From contig NZ_CP014844.1 in assembly GCF_001598055.1 (NCBI RefSeq), forward strand, positions 372,001 through 436,000: 64,000 nt of DNA, written 5' to 3'. Made by a program: the position numbers and the translations under genes. A model generated the notes under the pieces. The model worked only from the letters and a program-made list of their open reading frames with translations. It ran no database searches and was not told where the DNA came from. This DNA comes from Cupriavidus nantongensis. Its GTDB lineage: Bacteria; Pseudomonadota; Gammaproteobacteria; Burkholderiales; Burkholderiaceae. How positions within the stretch are numbered: position 1 is the first letter of the stretch; every line of letters starts with the position of its first letter. Positions 48,411-56,741 of the stretch are shown piece after piece.

Positions 48411-49808
48411 GCGTGCGGGTTCGGGGCTCTCGGGCTCTTCGACTGGCGCCAGCACCGATGCGGTCAGCGGCACCTCGATCCGGATCCGGACCCCGGCATC
48501 CGGCGACGAATCGATCTGCATGCTGCCGCCCAGCGCGGTGACGCGCTGCTCCATCCCCAGCAGGCCGTGGTGGCCGGCCGTGCTGCCGGCATCGAAATCC
48601 GGCGGCAGGCCCTTGCCGTCGTCGCGCACGGTCAGCGTCAGCAGTTCGCCCTGGCATGCCAGCGAGACCTCGACGTGCCGGGCCTGCGAATACTTGCTGG
48701 CATTGGTCAGCGATTCCTGCACGATGCGGTACAGCGCGATCGCGGCTTCGTCGCGCAGCGCCGGCAGGTCTTCGGGCACGCTGACGTCGGTCTCCCAGTT
48801 GTTGCGCGCGCCCACTTCCTCGACCAGTTGAGTGACTGCCGCGCGCAGGCCCAGGTTGAGCAGCACGGTGGGGCGCAGGTCCTCGATCAGGCGGCGCTTG
48901 ATCTGGATGCCCTGGTCCACGTGCAGCATCACGCGCGTCAGGCGCTCGGCCGCCACCGGCTGGTCCGCCTGTACCTTGCGGCGCACCCAGTGCAGGTCCA
49001 GCTTGATCGCGGTCAGGATCGCGCCCAGTTCATCATGCAGTTCGCGCGCGAGCCGGGTCTTCTCGTCTTCGGTCACGCGCTGCAGGTGGCCCGCCAGCGC
49101 CGACAGCTGGCGCGTGCGCGCGCGCACCTTGCGGTCCAGCCGCACGCTTTCCTCTTCCAGCTGGGTGCGCACCGCCTCGGCCATCGCCAGCCGCTTGGCG
49201 TGGCCGATGCCGACCGCCATCAGCAGGATGATGTTGATGGCGGTGAGCAGGCCGATGCCGTAGCGCGACAGCTGCACGTCGTTCTCGGCGCCCTCGAGCC
49301 GATGCGAGACCGCGCCGGCCTCGCGCGCCTGCAGCTGGTCGAGCCCGCGGCGCGCGTTGTCCATGGTCTGCTTGCCGTAGTCGGTGCGGATCAGGTCCAG
49401 CGCCACTTCCAGGTCGCGCTTGCCGTACACCAGCGTCAGCGCCATCTCGTTGAGCTTGCTGTTGACCAGCTTGGAGGTGTCGCCGAACTGCTTCAGGCCT
49501 TCCGGGTCGTCGGCGTAGCCTGCGCGGATCTGCGCCATCAGCTCGGCGATGCGCGGCAGCGCCTTGTAGTACGGTTCCAGGTAGCTTTCCTTGCCGGTCA
49601 GCAGGAAGCCGCGCTGGCCGGCTTCGGCATTGACCAGCTCGCCGTTGAGCGCGGCCAGCTCGGTCTGCAGCCGCTGCGAGCGGATCACGTCGGTATAGCT
49701 TTCGCGCAGGCGGATATTGCCGGTTTCCGACGCCACCAGCACCGCCAGGGTCAGCAGGATGCCGCCCGCCAGCAACAGCGTGTGAGGGAGAAATGACTGC
49801 TTGAACAT
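48405..49808 (-). CDS. CHASE3-domain sensor histidine kinase (HisKA_3)
   Basis: 467 residues. Two membrane helices (about 10-28 and 184-204) enclose a periplasmic CHASE3 domain with the AEAGQRGFLLTGKESYLEPY hallmark. A coiled coil follows, then the HisKA_3 dimerisation domain with phospho-acceptor His258 in LARELHDELG and an HATPase domain (NASKYSQA, DDGKGLPPDF, GLLGMEQRV). This class pairs with NarL/LuxR-type regulators, and one is encoded convergently close by. The ligand sensed by CHASE3 is unknown. Confidence 0.93.
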   Translation of the reverse strand: MFKQSFLPHTLLLAGGILLTLAVLVASETGNIRLRESYTDVIRSQRLQTELAALNGELVNAEAGQRGFLLTGKESYLEPYYKALPRIAELMAQIRAGYADDPEGLKQFGDTSKLVNSKLNEMALTLVYGKRDLEVALDLIRTDYGKQTMDNARRGLDQLQAREAGAVSHRLEGAENDVQLSRYGIGLLTAINIILLMAVGIGHAKRLAMAEAVRTQLEEESVRLDRKVRARTRQLSALAGHLQRVTEDEKTRLARELHDELGAILTAIKLDLHWVRRKVQADQPVAAERLTRVMLHVDQGIQIKRRLIEDLRPTVLLNLGLRAAVTQLVEEVGARNNWETDVSVPEDLPALRDEAAIALYRIVQESLTNASKYSQARHVEVSLACQGELLTLTVRDDGKGLPPDFDAGSTAGHHGLLGMEQRVTALGGSMQIDSSPDAGVRIRIEVPLTASVLAPVEEPESPEPARA

Positions 49809-50151
49809 GGGGCAATTCCTATCGTGAAGGCGCGCTCGCCCGCCGCGGCGCCAAGGGAGGGCTCATGGAATCACATCGACCGCCATGGGTCAACCCGGCG
49901 CCCGCGCCGCCGGCGGTTCCGTGGGCCGATTCCTGCGCGGCACGACAGCCCCGGCGCGCGTGTCGCGCGGGGCGGCGTGGCCCGCGGCAGGCGTTGTAGG
50001 ACTCGGCTGACACCGGAATCGGCAGCCGGTCGGTATTGGCACGAAGCACGGCTTTCTACGATGAGGCTATGAGCTTGCACCCGTTGGCGCAAGCCTCACA
50101 TGGGCCCAGCCAGTGCGCCTGGCCTGGTCCGAAATCTTCGGGAGCCTAGCC
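49809..50151. other. 343-bp intergenic region upstream of the DUF1328 gene
   Basis: No supported gene. Near the right end TTGGCA (50036-50041) and TACGAT (50057-50062) form a weak promoter with a short 15-base spacer. GCTTGC (50073-50078) and GCAAGC (50089-50094) could fold in the leader of the DUF1328 message. Confidence 0.45.
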
Positions 50152-50319
50152 ATGCTGCAATATGCACTCGTATTTTTCGTCATCGCCCTGATCGCCGCGA
50201 TTTTCGGCTTCGGCGGGATTGCCGCCGGCGCCGTGGAAATCGCCAAGATCCTGTTCTTCATCTTCCTGGTCGTGGCGCTGGTTGCCGCGGTGATGGGACT
50301 CGTTCGCAGGGGACGATAA
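50152..50319 (+). CDS. DUF1328 small membrane protein (YtjA-like)
   Basis: 55 residues, almost entirely two hydrophobic helices: [25 protein letters not shown] and [20 protein letters not shown]. It matches the DUF1328/YtjA family of short inner-membrane proteins often induced by envelope or general stress. The ATG at 50152 is chosen over an upstream start because the family begins directly with the first helix. GGGAGC lies about 7 bases upstream. The function is unknown. Confidence 0.88.
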   Translation: MLQYALVFFVIALIAAIFGFGGIAAGAVEIAKILFFIFLVVALVAAVMGLVRRGR

Positions 50320-50372
50320 AGCCGGCGCAAGCCGGCATCACGCCCTCGTCGACCCGAACCTGAGGAGACCGT

Positions 50373-50804
50373 ATGCTGACGCAGAACCCTAAAGTCCGGA
50401 AGGAACTGAACCACCTGTCCGACAGTGCCGACAGTGCGATCCGCCATATCAAGCATGCCGCGCGCGATACGCGCGAGGCCGCGGCGCCGGTGTCCAGCGA
50501 AGTCAAGTCGCTGATCTCGCAGCTCGAGCACACCATTCAGGTGCTGGCGCGCGAGGGCTCTGCCGAGAGCCTGCAGGCCGGCCATCGCCTGCGCGAACGC
50601 GCTAGCGAGATGGCGCATCGCCTGCGTGCCCAGACCGCCGACGGCATGATGCGCGCGCGCGAACGCGTGGATGGTGCGGTGGTGCACGCCCAGCACCGCG
50701 TGGCCGAATCCCCGCTGAAGGCGGTGGCGATCGCCGCCGCCGTCGGCGCGGTGATCGGGCTGCTGCTGGCCAATGGGCGGCACCACCATGCCGATGAGGA
50801 ATAA
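50373..50804 (+). CDS. DUF883-family (ElaB/YqjD-like) protein
   Basis: 143 residues: a long amphipathic helical region followed by a C-terminal membrane helix (VAIAAAVGAVIGLLLANGR) and a short His-rich end. ElaB/YqjD proteins of E. coli are tail-anchored, stress-induced and associate with ribosomes. It follows the DUF1328 gene by 53 bases, probably in one transcript. An 11-bp tandem repeat covers its stop codon. Confidence 0.85.
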   Translation: MLTQNPKVRKELNHLSDSADSAIRHIKHAARDTREAAAPVSSEVKSLISQLEHTIQVLAREGSAESLQAGHRLRERASEMAHRLRAQTADGMMRARERVDGAVVHAQHRVAESPLKAVAIAAAVGAVIGLLLANGRHHHADEE

Positions 50805-50830
50805 CCAGGGAATAGCCAGGGAATAACCGC
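50800..50830. repeat. 11-bp tandem repeat across the DUF883 stop codon
   Basis: AATAACCAGGG (50800-50810), AATAGCCAGGG (50811-50821) and a partial AATAACCGC (50822-50830). The TAA at 50802-50804 lies in the first unit. Confidence 0.85.
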
Positions 50831-50853
50831 GGACTCAGCAGACAAGCGTTGAT

Positions 50854-50887
50854 GCGGAGCCCGGCTGGCGCGCCAGCCGGGCTCCGC
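50854..50887. repeat. 34-bp perfect palindrome between convergent genes
   Basis: Left arm GCGGAGCCCGGCTGGCG (50854-50870) is exactly complementary to the right arm at 50871-50887, with no unpaired centre. It lies between the DUF883 gene and the DUF1840 gene (opposite strand). There is no T-run next to it, so it may be a rho-independent-like stop, an mRNA 3' stabiliser or a protein-binding site. Confidence 0.85.
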
Positions 50888-51017
50888 CGGAATTCCCCCC
50901 TTTCCGGAACCCTCGTCCGGAAGCCCGGCCGCCAAGTTGTGGTGCCGGGTGTTTTTTTATCCGCGGGCGATGGACTGGCGCGCAGCGGCACTCAGCGCCT
51001 TGCGGCCAGCAGACGGT

Positions 51018-51341
51018 TCAGACTCCCCAGAGGACATTGGCGCCTTCGCGCTGCGAGGCGCGCAGCATGTCGAGGAAGGGATAGGCGCGCTGCCCCAAGT
51101 GCAGCGGCTCTTCCTCTTCTTCCTCGGCATCGGCTTGGGCCTCGACCGCCGTGTCGGCCGGGTGCGCGCGGCGCGCATCGGCCACGGCCGCCTCGAGCTT
51201 GTGGATTGCGTGCGGCAGTTCGTCGACGGTGATCACCCCCCGTTCCCCGAGATGCTTGCCGATGATGCCCAGGAGCGTCACGGCCAGATCCTTCATCATG
51301 ATCAGGTCCTGCGCGGCGTGGGATTTGAAGGTGATCAGCAT
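51018..51341 (-). CDS. DUF1840-family protein
   Basis: 107 residues beginning MLITFKSHAAQDLIMMKD, with the conserved LLGIIGKHLGERGVIT and DELPHAIHKLEAAV. The C-terminal part has an acidic run (EEEEEE) and AYPFLDMLRASQREG. The family is widespread in Betaproteobacteria and of unknown function. AGGA lies about 9 bases before the ATG at 51341, so the six extra upstream codons are not included. Probably cytoplasmic. Confidence 0.87.
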   Translation of the reverse strand: MLITFKSHAAQDLIMMKDLAVTLLGIIGKHLGERGVITVDELPHAIHKLEAAVADARRAHPADTAVEAQADAEEEEEEPLHLGQRAYPFLDMLRASQREGANVLWGV

Positions 51342-51476
51342 GATGGTTTTTCCTTTCACGGAGAACGGTGGGCGGCGTCCCCGGGGCGGGATGCCGCGCC
51401 GGTTCGGGCACGGTCTGGCGCGGCCGCCGGAGCCGATTGTGGTCCGTGGCCGTCCTTGCGCATGATGTCAGCATAG

Positions 51477-51492
51477 CACCTGATAAAATTGC
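51477..51492 (+). promoter_or_regulatory. extended -10 promoter of argS
   Basis: CACCTGATAAAATTGC has the TG-A-TAAAAT extended -10. It differs from the metH element at 42280-42295 by one base. A transcript starting near 51496 would have a leader of about 120 bases to the ATG at 51619. Confidence 0.6.
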
Positions 51493-51618
51493 GCGTTCCC
51501 GATTCCCATGCCTGCCACGCGGCGCGGCGTTGATTCGCCGTCACTTGCCGTGGTCGTGGCGCCGGCGCAGCCCGCGGGGCCTGCGCCTGAATACCAGCCC
51601 ACAGGGCTTCCGACATCC

Positions 51619-53406
51619 ATGCTGCCTGTTCAGACCTCCAATCTTGCCGCCGCGTTCACCGATGCCGTGCGTGCGCTCGCCCCGGCCGATGCCATCTTGC
51701 CCGCGGTCACCTTCGAGCGGCCCAAGGTGGCCGCCCATGGCGACCTCGCCTGCAATGTCGCGATGCAGGTCGCGCGCGCGCTCAAGAGCAATCCGCGCGA
51801 GCTGGCGCAGCGCATCGTCGCCGCGGTGCAGGCCGACGAGCGCGCGCAGGCGCTGGTCGCGACCATGGAGATCGCCGGCCCCGGCTTCATCAACCTGCGC
51901 CTGACGCCGGCGGCCAAGGCCGAGGTGCTGCGCGCGGTGCTGAACCAGGGCGACCACTACGGCGCGCGCGAACGCGGCGTGCATGGCCAGGTGCTGGTGG
52001 AGTTCGTCTCGGCCAACCCGACCGGCCCGCTGCACGTCGGCCACGGCCGCCAGGCGGCGCTGGGCGATGCGCTCGCCAACCTGCTGTCGTGGCAGGGCTG
52101 GCACGTGCACCGCGAGTTCTACTACAACGATGCCGGCGTGCAGATCCAGACCCTGGCGCTGTCGGTGCAGGCGCGCGCGCGCGGCCTGAAGCCGGGCGAT
52201 GCCAGCTGGCCCGAGGCCGCCTACAACGGCGACTACATCGCCGACATCGCCGCCGACTTCCTTGCCGGCAAGACCGTCAGCGCGTCCGACGGCGAGCCGG
52301 TGACCGCGTCGGGCAACGTCGAGGACATCGACTCGATCCGCAGGTTCGCCGTGACCTACCTGCGCAACGAGCAGGACATCGACCTGCAGGCCTTCGGCGT
52401 CAAGTTCGACCGCTACTACCTGGAGTCGTCGCTGTACAGCGACGGCCGCGTCGACGCCGCGGTGCAGTCGCTGATCGGTAAAGGCAAGACCTACGAGAGC
52501 GAGGGCGCGCTGTGGCTGCGCACCACCGACGACGGCGACGACAAGGACCGCGTGATGAAGAAGAGCGACGGCACCTATACCTACTTCGTGCCGGACGTGG
52601 CCTACCACACCACCAAGTGGGAGCGCGGCTTCACCAAGGTCATCAACGTGCAGGGCAGCGACCACCACGGCACCATCGCGCGCGTGCGCGCCGGCCTGCA
52701 GGGCCTGGACATCGGCATCCCGCAGGGCTATCCCGACTACGTGCTGCACAAGATGGTGACCGTGATGAAGAACGGCGAGGAGGTCAAGATCTCCAAGCGC
52801 GCCGGCTCCTACGTCACCGTGCGTGACCTGATCGAATGGTCCAACGGTGGCGACGAGACCATCCGCGGCTGCCTGGACCAGGGCGTGGCCGACTGGCCCG
52901 CGCACTTCACCCGCGGCCGCGACGCGGTGCGCTTCTTCCTGCTGTCGCGCAAGGCCGATACCGAGTTCGTGTTCGATGTCGACCTCGCGCTCAAGCAGAA
53001 CGACGAGAACCCGGTGTACTACGTCCAGTACGCCCATGCCCGTATCTGCTCGATCTTCGAGTCGTGGGGCGGCGCGGACTGGGAAGCGCGCCTGGCCGAG
53101 CTGGCGGGCGCCGACCTGGCCGCCGTGACCGGCGCCGAAGCCAGCGCCCAGGCGCTGGCGCTGGGACAGCGCCTGGCCGAGTTCCCGGACATGCTGGCGG
53201 CCGCCGCGTCGGAACTGGCGCCGCACGCGGTGGCGTTCTACCTGCGCGACCTGGCCGGCGACTTCCACGCCTTCTACAACGCCGACCGCGTGCTGGTCGA
53301 CGACGAAGCCGTCAAGCGCGCCCGCCTGGCGCTGCTGGCCGCCACGCGCCAGGTGCTGCGCAACGGCCTGGCGGTGATCGGCGTGTCCGCCCCGCGCCGC
53401 ATGTAA
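51619..53406 (+). CDS. argS: arginyl-tRNA synthetase
   Basis: 595 residues. The class I signatures are present: HIGH as HVGH in [17 protein letters not shown] and KMSK as KISKRAG, with the N-terminal Add-1 domain and C-terminal anticodon-binding domain ending in [10 protein letters not shown]. The ATG at 51619 gives the conserved [12 protein letters not shown] start; an in-frame ATG at 51508 would add 37 Ala/Pro-rich residues and is less likely. It charges tRNA(Arg) with arginine. Confidence 0.95.
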   Translation: MLPVQTSNLAAAFTDAVRALAPADAILPAVTFERPKVAAHGDLACNVAMQVARALKSNPRELAQRIVAAVQADERAQALVATMEIAGPGFINLRLTPAAKAEVLRAVLNQGDHYGARERGVHGQVLVEFVSANPTGPLHVGHGRQAALGDALANLLSWQGWHVHREFYYNDAGVQIQTLALSVQARARGLKPGDASWPEAAYNGDYIADIAADFLAGKTVSASDGEPVTASGNVEDIDSIRRFAVTYLRNEQDIDLQAFGVKFDRYYLESSLYSDGRVDAAVQSLIGKGKTYESEGALWLRTTDDGDDKDRVMKKSDGTYTYFVPDVAYHTTKWERGFTKVINVQGSDHHGTIARVRAGLQGLDIGIPQGYPDYVLHKMVTVMKNGEEVKISKRAGSYVTVRDLIEWSNGGDETIRGCLDQGVADWPAHFTRGRDAVRFFLLSRKADTEFVFDVDLALKQNDENPVYYVQYAHARICSIFESWGGADWEARLAELAGADLAAVTGAEASAQALALGQRLAEFPDMLAAAASELAPHAVAFYLRDLAGDFHAFYNADRVLVDDEAVKRARLALLAATRQVLRNGLAVIGVSAPRRM

Positions 53407-53476
53407 GCGCGCCAGCGACGCACGGGGCCAGCCGGCCCCGGGGACGATCCAGTGCGGCCGGCGGCGGCACTGGCTC

Positions 53477-53482
53477 TATAAT
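53477..53482 (+). promoter_or_regulatory. -10 box of the SPOR-domain gene
   Basis: A perfect TATAAT 24 bases before the start codon, without a clear -35. A GGGGCC / GGCCCC hairpin (53424-53439) just upstream could end argS transcription weakly. Confidence 0.5.
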
Positions 53483-53506
53483 CCCGGCATCACCGAAGAG
53501 GACTTC

Positions 53507-54220
53507 ATGCAACAGCAACGCAAGCGCGAGTCGCGCAATGTCCGCCGCAGCCAGCAGCGCGGCGGTACGTTCCTGGGCCTGGTGCTCGGGCTGATCGTCG
53601 GGCTGGCCATCGCCGTGGTGGTCGCCCTGTACATCACCAAGTCGCCGACGCCGTTCCAGCAGAAACATGCCCCCCGGCCGAGCGAGCCCGGCAACGTCAC
53701 CAGCCAGCTGCCGGCTCCGGCCCAGCGCGCCGACGAAGGCCCGAGCGACCCCAACAAGCCGCTGTGGAGCAAGACCCCGGCCAAGCCGGTGGGCCAGGCG
53801 CCGGAGCCCGAGCCCAAGCAGAACGGCCAGCCGCCGGTGGCGACCCGCCCGGCGGAGAAGCCGGTGGACAAGCCGCTGGACAAGCCCGTCGAGAAGCCGG
53901 CCGACAAGCCGCTCGCCACCAAGCCCGCCGAGAAGCCGGTGTCGGACCCGATCGCCGAGATCGCTCAGGCCGACGCGCACAAGGTGGGCTACCTGCTGCA
54001 GGTGGGCGCGTTCCGCTCGTCGGACGACGCCGACCGCCAGAAGGCCAACCTGGCGATGCAGGGCTTCGAGGCCCGCATCACCGAGCGGGACGTCAACGGG
54101 GTCAAGATGTACCGGGTGCGCCTGGGGCCGTACAACCGCATCGAAGACATGAACAAGGCACGCGACCGGCTGCAGTCGTCCGGTTTCGAGGCCTCGGTGA
54201 TCCGCTTTACCAAGCAGTAG
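53507..54220 (+). CDS. FtsN-like SPOR-domain protein
   Basis: 237 residues. A short basic cytoplasmic N-terminus and one membrane helix (TFLGLVLGLIVGLAIAVVVALYI) are followed by a long Pro/Lys-rich linker with DKP/EKP repeats. A C-terminal SPOR domain (about 162-236: YLLQVGAFRSSDDADRQKANL, YRVRLGPYNRIEDMNKAR) completes it. SPOR domains bind denuded septal glycan, so a role in division like FtsN is likely. Its place between argS and dsbA is common in Burkholderiaceae. AGAGGA lies upstream of the ATG. Confidence 0.88.
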   Translation: MQQQRKRESRNVRRSQQRGGTFLGLVLGLIVGLAIAVVVALYITKSPTPFQQKHAPRPSEPGNVTSQLPAPAQRADEGPSDPNKPLWSKTPAKPVGQAPEPEPKQNGQPPVATRPAEKPVDKPLDKPVEKPADKPLATKPAEKPVSDPIAEIAQADAHKVGYLLQVGAFRSSDDADRQKANLAMQGFEARITERDVNGVKMYRVRLGPYNRIEDMNKARDRLQSSGFEASVIRFTKQ

Positions 54221-54357
54221 GCGGCACCGCTTAATACCCGGTAACCGCCGCAACACCGCAGCAACAGGTTCCCGCCAGTAGCGGCGGGCGCGCCGATGAA
54301 CCGGGTGCCGCCGCCGCTGTCATACGCTCATCGTCCAAACCGCAAGGCCGTTCTCAA

Positions 54358-54993
54358 ATGAAAAAACTCGCCGCACTGTTCGCCATGTTCGCCGCCGTGG
54401 GCGGCCTGCTGATGTCCGCCCCGTCGCAGGCGGCACCCACCGAAGGCAAGGAGTACCAGGTCCTGAAGACGCCCCAGCCGGTCGCGGCGGGCAAGATCGA
54501 GGTGACCGAGTTCTTCTGGTATGGCTGCCCGCACTGCTATGACTTCGAGCCCGACCTGGAAGCCTGGGTCAAGAAGCAGGGCGGCAACGTGGTGTTCAAG
54601 CGCGTGCCGGTCGCGTTCCGCGATGACCTGCTCCCCCACACCAAGATCTTCTACGCGCTGGAAGCCATCGGCAAACTCGACGCCATGCACAACAAGGTCT
54701 TCAGCGCCATCCACACGGAGCGCAAGCGCCTGACCGACACCAACGAGATCGCCGATTTCATGGCCAAGAACGGTGTCGACCGCAAGGCCTTCCTGGATGC
54801 GTACAACTCGTTCACGGTGACGACCAACTCGCAGCGCGCCAACAAGATCGCCGACGCCTACAAGATCGACGGCGTGCCGACCGTGGTGGTGCAGGGCAAG
54901 TACGTGACCTCGCCGTCGATCGCCGGCAACAAGCAGGGCGCGGTGCAGACCATGGATTACCTGGTGGAGCAGATCAAGGCGAAGAAGATGTGA
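54358..54993 (+). CDS. dsbA: thiol:disulfide interchange protein DsbA
   Basis: 211 residues with a signal peptide (cleavage near SQA-A, about 25). The thioredoxin fold shows active-site Cys57-Pro-His-Cys60 (FFWYGCPHC), the classical DsbA CPHC motif, and the cis-Pro loop GVPTVV. DsbA introduces disulfides into exported proteins in the periplasm. A strong terminator follows the gene. Confidence 0.95.
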   Translation: MKKLAALFAMFAAVGGLLMSAPSQAAPTEGKEYQVLKTPQPVAAGKIEVTEFFWYGCPHCYDFEPDLEAWVKKQGGNVVFKRVPVAFRDDLLPHTKIFYALEAIGKLDAMHNKVFSAIHTERKRLTDTNEIADFMAKNGVDRKAFLDAYNSFTVTTNSQRANKIADAYKIDGVPTVVVQGKYVTSPSIAGNKQGAVQTMDYLVEQIKAKKM

Positions 54994-55041
54994 TTTGCTG
55001 AGGGTTTGCTCCCATCCAGGAGCAAGAACCTGTGGCAAGCC

Positions 55042-55075
55042 AAACGGCTGGTATCCTGTACCAGCCGTTTTTTTT
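55042..55075 (+). terminator. intrinsic terminator after dsbA
   Basis: 12-bp stem AAACGGCTGGTA (55042-55053) / TACCAGCCGTTT (55059-55070) with loop TCCTG and a run of eight T in all. It ends only 20 bases before the next start codon. Confidence 0.94.
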
Positions 55076-55094
55076 ATTCAGAGTTCCCGCCCTC

Positions 55095-55901
55095 ATGCGT
55101 CCCCTCAAAGTCTTCCTCACCGGCGCCTCCAGCGGCCTGGGCCAGGCGCTCGCACGCGAGTACGCCGCGCAGGGCGCCATCCTGGGCCTGGTGGCGCGGC
55201 GCGAGGACGCGCTGCGCGAATTCGTGGCGACGCTGCCCAACCCCGGCGCGGTGCGCGTCTATGGCGCCGACGTGCGCGATGCCGAGGCGATGGCGCGCGC
55301 GGCGCAGGACTTCCTTGCCCATTTCGGCTGCCCGGACGTGGTGATCGCCAACGCAGGGGTCTCGGTCGGCACCGTCGCCAGCGAGCGCGAGGACCTGGAC
55401 GCCTTCCGCCAGGTGATGGACACCAACTGGTTCGGCGTGCTGACCACCTTCCAGCCGTTCCTGCACGCGATGCAGGCGCGCGAGCCCGGCCACTTCGGGC
55501 GGCGCGGCACGCTGGTGGGCATCGCCAGCGTCGCCGGCGTGCGCGGACTGCCGGGCGCGGGGGCCTACAGCGCTTCCAAGTCGGCGGTGATCAAGCTGCT
55601 CGAAAGCCTGCGGCTGGAGCAGCGCCGCCACGGTATCGGCGTGGTCACGATCGCGCCCGGCTATATCCGCACGCCGATGACCGCGCACAACCCGTACCGC
55701 ATGCCGTTCCTGACCGATGCCGACGTGTTCGCGCGCAAGGCCGTGCGCGTGATCGCGGCGGGCCGGCGTTTCCGCGTGATCCCGTGGCAAATGGGCGTGG
55801 TGGCGGCGCTGTTGCACGTGATGCCGCGCTGGCTGTACGACGCGCTCGCCGCGGGCGCGCCGCGCAAGCCGCGCCGTGCCGACGCACCCCGGGAGCCCTG
55901 A
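55095..55901 (+). CDS. short-chain dehydrogenase/reductase
   Basis: 268 residues. Rossmann motif TGASSGLG, NAG in VIANAGVS, catalytic Ser in GIASVAG and the YxxxK pair in YSASKSAV identify a classical SDR; the substrate and cofactor preference are unknown. The ATG at 55095 is used. The gene begins just after the dsbA terminator, so its promoter must overlap that structure or reads through it. The C-terminus ends in Arg/Pro-rich residues. The next gene starts 1 base after its stop. Confidence 0.9.
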   Translation: MRPLKVFLTGASSGLGQALAREYAAQGAILGLVARREDALREFVATLPNPGAVRVYGADVRDAEAMARAAQDFLAHFGCPDVVIANAGVSVGTVASEREDLDAFRQVMDTNWFGVLTTFQPFLHAMQAREPGHFGRRGTLVGIASVAGVRGLPGAGAYSASKSAVIKLLESLRLEQRRHGIGVVTIAPGYIRTPMTAHNPYRMPFLTDADVFARKAVRVIAAGRRFRVIPWQMGVVAALLHVMPRWLYDALAAGAPRKPRRADAPREP

Positions 55902-55902
55902 G

Positions 55903-56736
55903 ATGTGGCGCGACGCCATCGGCCAGCAGCATGCCGCCGCCACCGGCGTGGTGCGGATCGCCTCGCTGGTGCCGTCGGTAACCGAACTGCTGTTCGCGCT
56001 CGGGCTGGCGCGGCAGATGGTGGCGCGCACCGGCTTCTGCATCCATCCGGAACCGGCGGTGCGTGCCGTGCCCAAGGTGGGCGGCACCAAGGACGTCAAC
56101 GTGGCGCGGCTGCGCGAGCTGGCGCCCACCCATGTGGTGGTCAATATCGACGAGAACCGGCGCGAGACGGTCGACGAGATCCGCGGCTTCGTGCCCAACG
56201 TGATCGTCACCCATCCATGCGCGCCGGAAGACAACCTCGGGCTGTACCGGCTGCTGGGTGGCATCTTTGGCTGCCATGCCGAGGCCGAGGCCCTGTGCGC
56301 GGCGCTGCAGGCGCAACTGGATGCGATCCGCGTGCGGCCATGGCCGCCACGGCGCGTGCTCTACGCGATCTGGCAGGACCCGTGGATGACGGTGTCGCGC
56401 GACACCTATATCAGCCGCATGCTGGCGCTGGCCAACTGGCAGACCTGGCCTGGCGGCGCGGATACCTTGCAGGCCTGCGAAGGCGGCGACTGCAGTCGCC
56501 CCAATGCGCCCGGCGAGCGCTATCCGACCTTCCGCTGGAGCGATGCGCTGGTGCGCAAGCTCGACCTGGTGCTGCTGTCGACCGAGCCCTACCGCTTTAC
56601 CGAAGACCATGCCGACGCGCTCGAACGCCAGCTCGGCAAGCCGGTGCTGCTGGTCGACGGCGAGATGCTGTCCTGGTACGGCAGCCGCGCCGTCGACGGG
56701 GTGCGCTACCTGGCGGCGCTGGCGGCCGCCAACTGA
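55903..56736 (+). CDS. helical-backbone metal receptor, cobalamin-binding-like protein
   Basis: 277 residues of the BtuF-like periplasmic-binding fold (RIASLVPSVTELLFALGL, GGTKDVNVARLRELAPTHVVVNIDENR). Unlike true BtuF, the N-terminus shows no signal peptide, so the protein may stay in the cytoplasm or be exported in another way. GGGAG precedes the ATG at 55903, immediately after the SDR stop, so the two are co-translated. The family is often annotated as cobalamin-binding; the ligand is not proven. Confidence 0.78.
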   Translation: MWRDAIGQQHAAATGVVRIASLVPSVTELLFALGLARQMVARTGFCIHPEPAVRAVPKVGGTKDVNVARLRELAPTHVVVNIDENRRETVDEIRGFVPNVIVTHPCAPEDNLGLYRLLGGIFGCHAEAEALCAALQAQLDAIRVRPWPPRRVLYAIWQDPWMTVSRDTYISRMLALANWQTWPGGADTLQACEGGDCSRPNAPGERYPTFRWSDALVRKLDLVLLSTEPYRFTEDHADALERQLGKPVLLVDGEMLSWYGSRAVDGVRYLAALAAAN

Positions 56737-56741
56737 GGCGC

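Noticed and set aside
50036..50062. Sigma-54 promoter (TGGCAC) upstream of the DUF1328 gene
   Set aside because: The -24 element is present but the -12 GC is not at the required spacing.
51508..51618. Longer argS start adding 37 residues
   Set aside because: The added part is Ala/Pro-rich and unlike arginyl-tRNA synthetase N-termini; the ATG at 51619 gives the conserved start.
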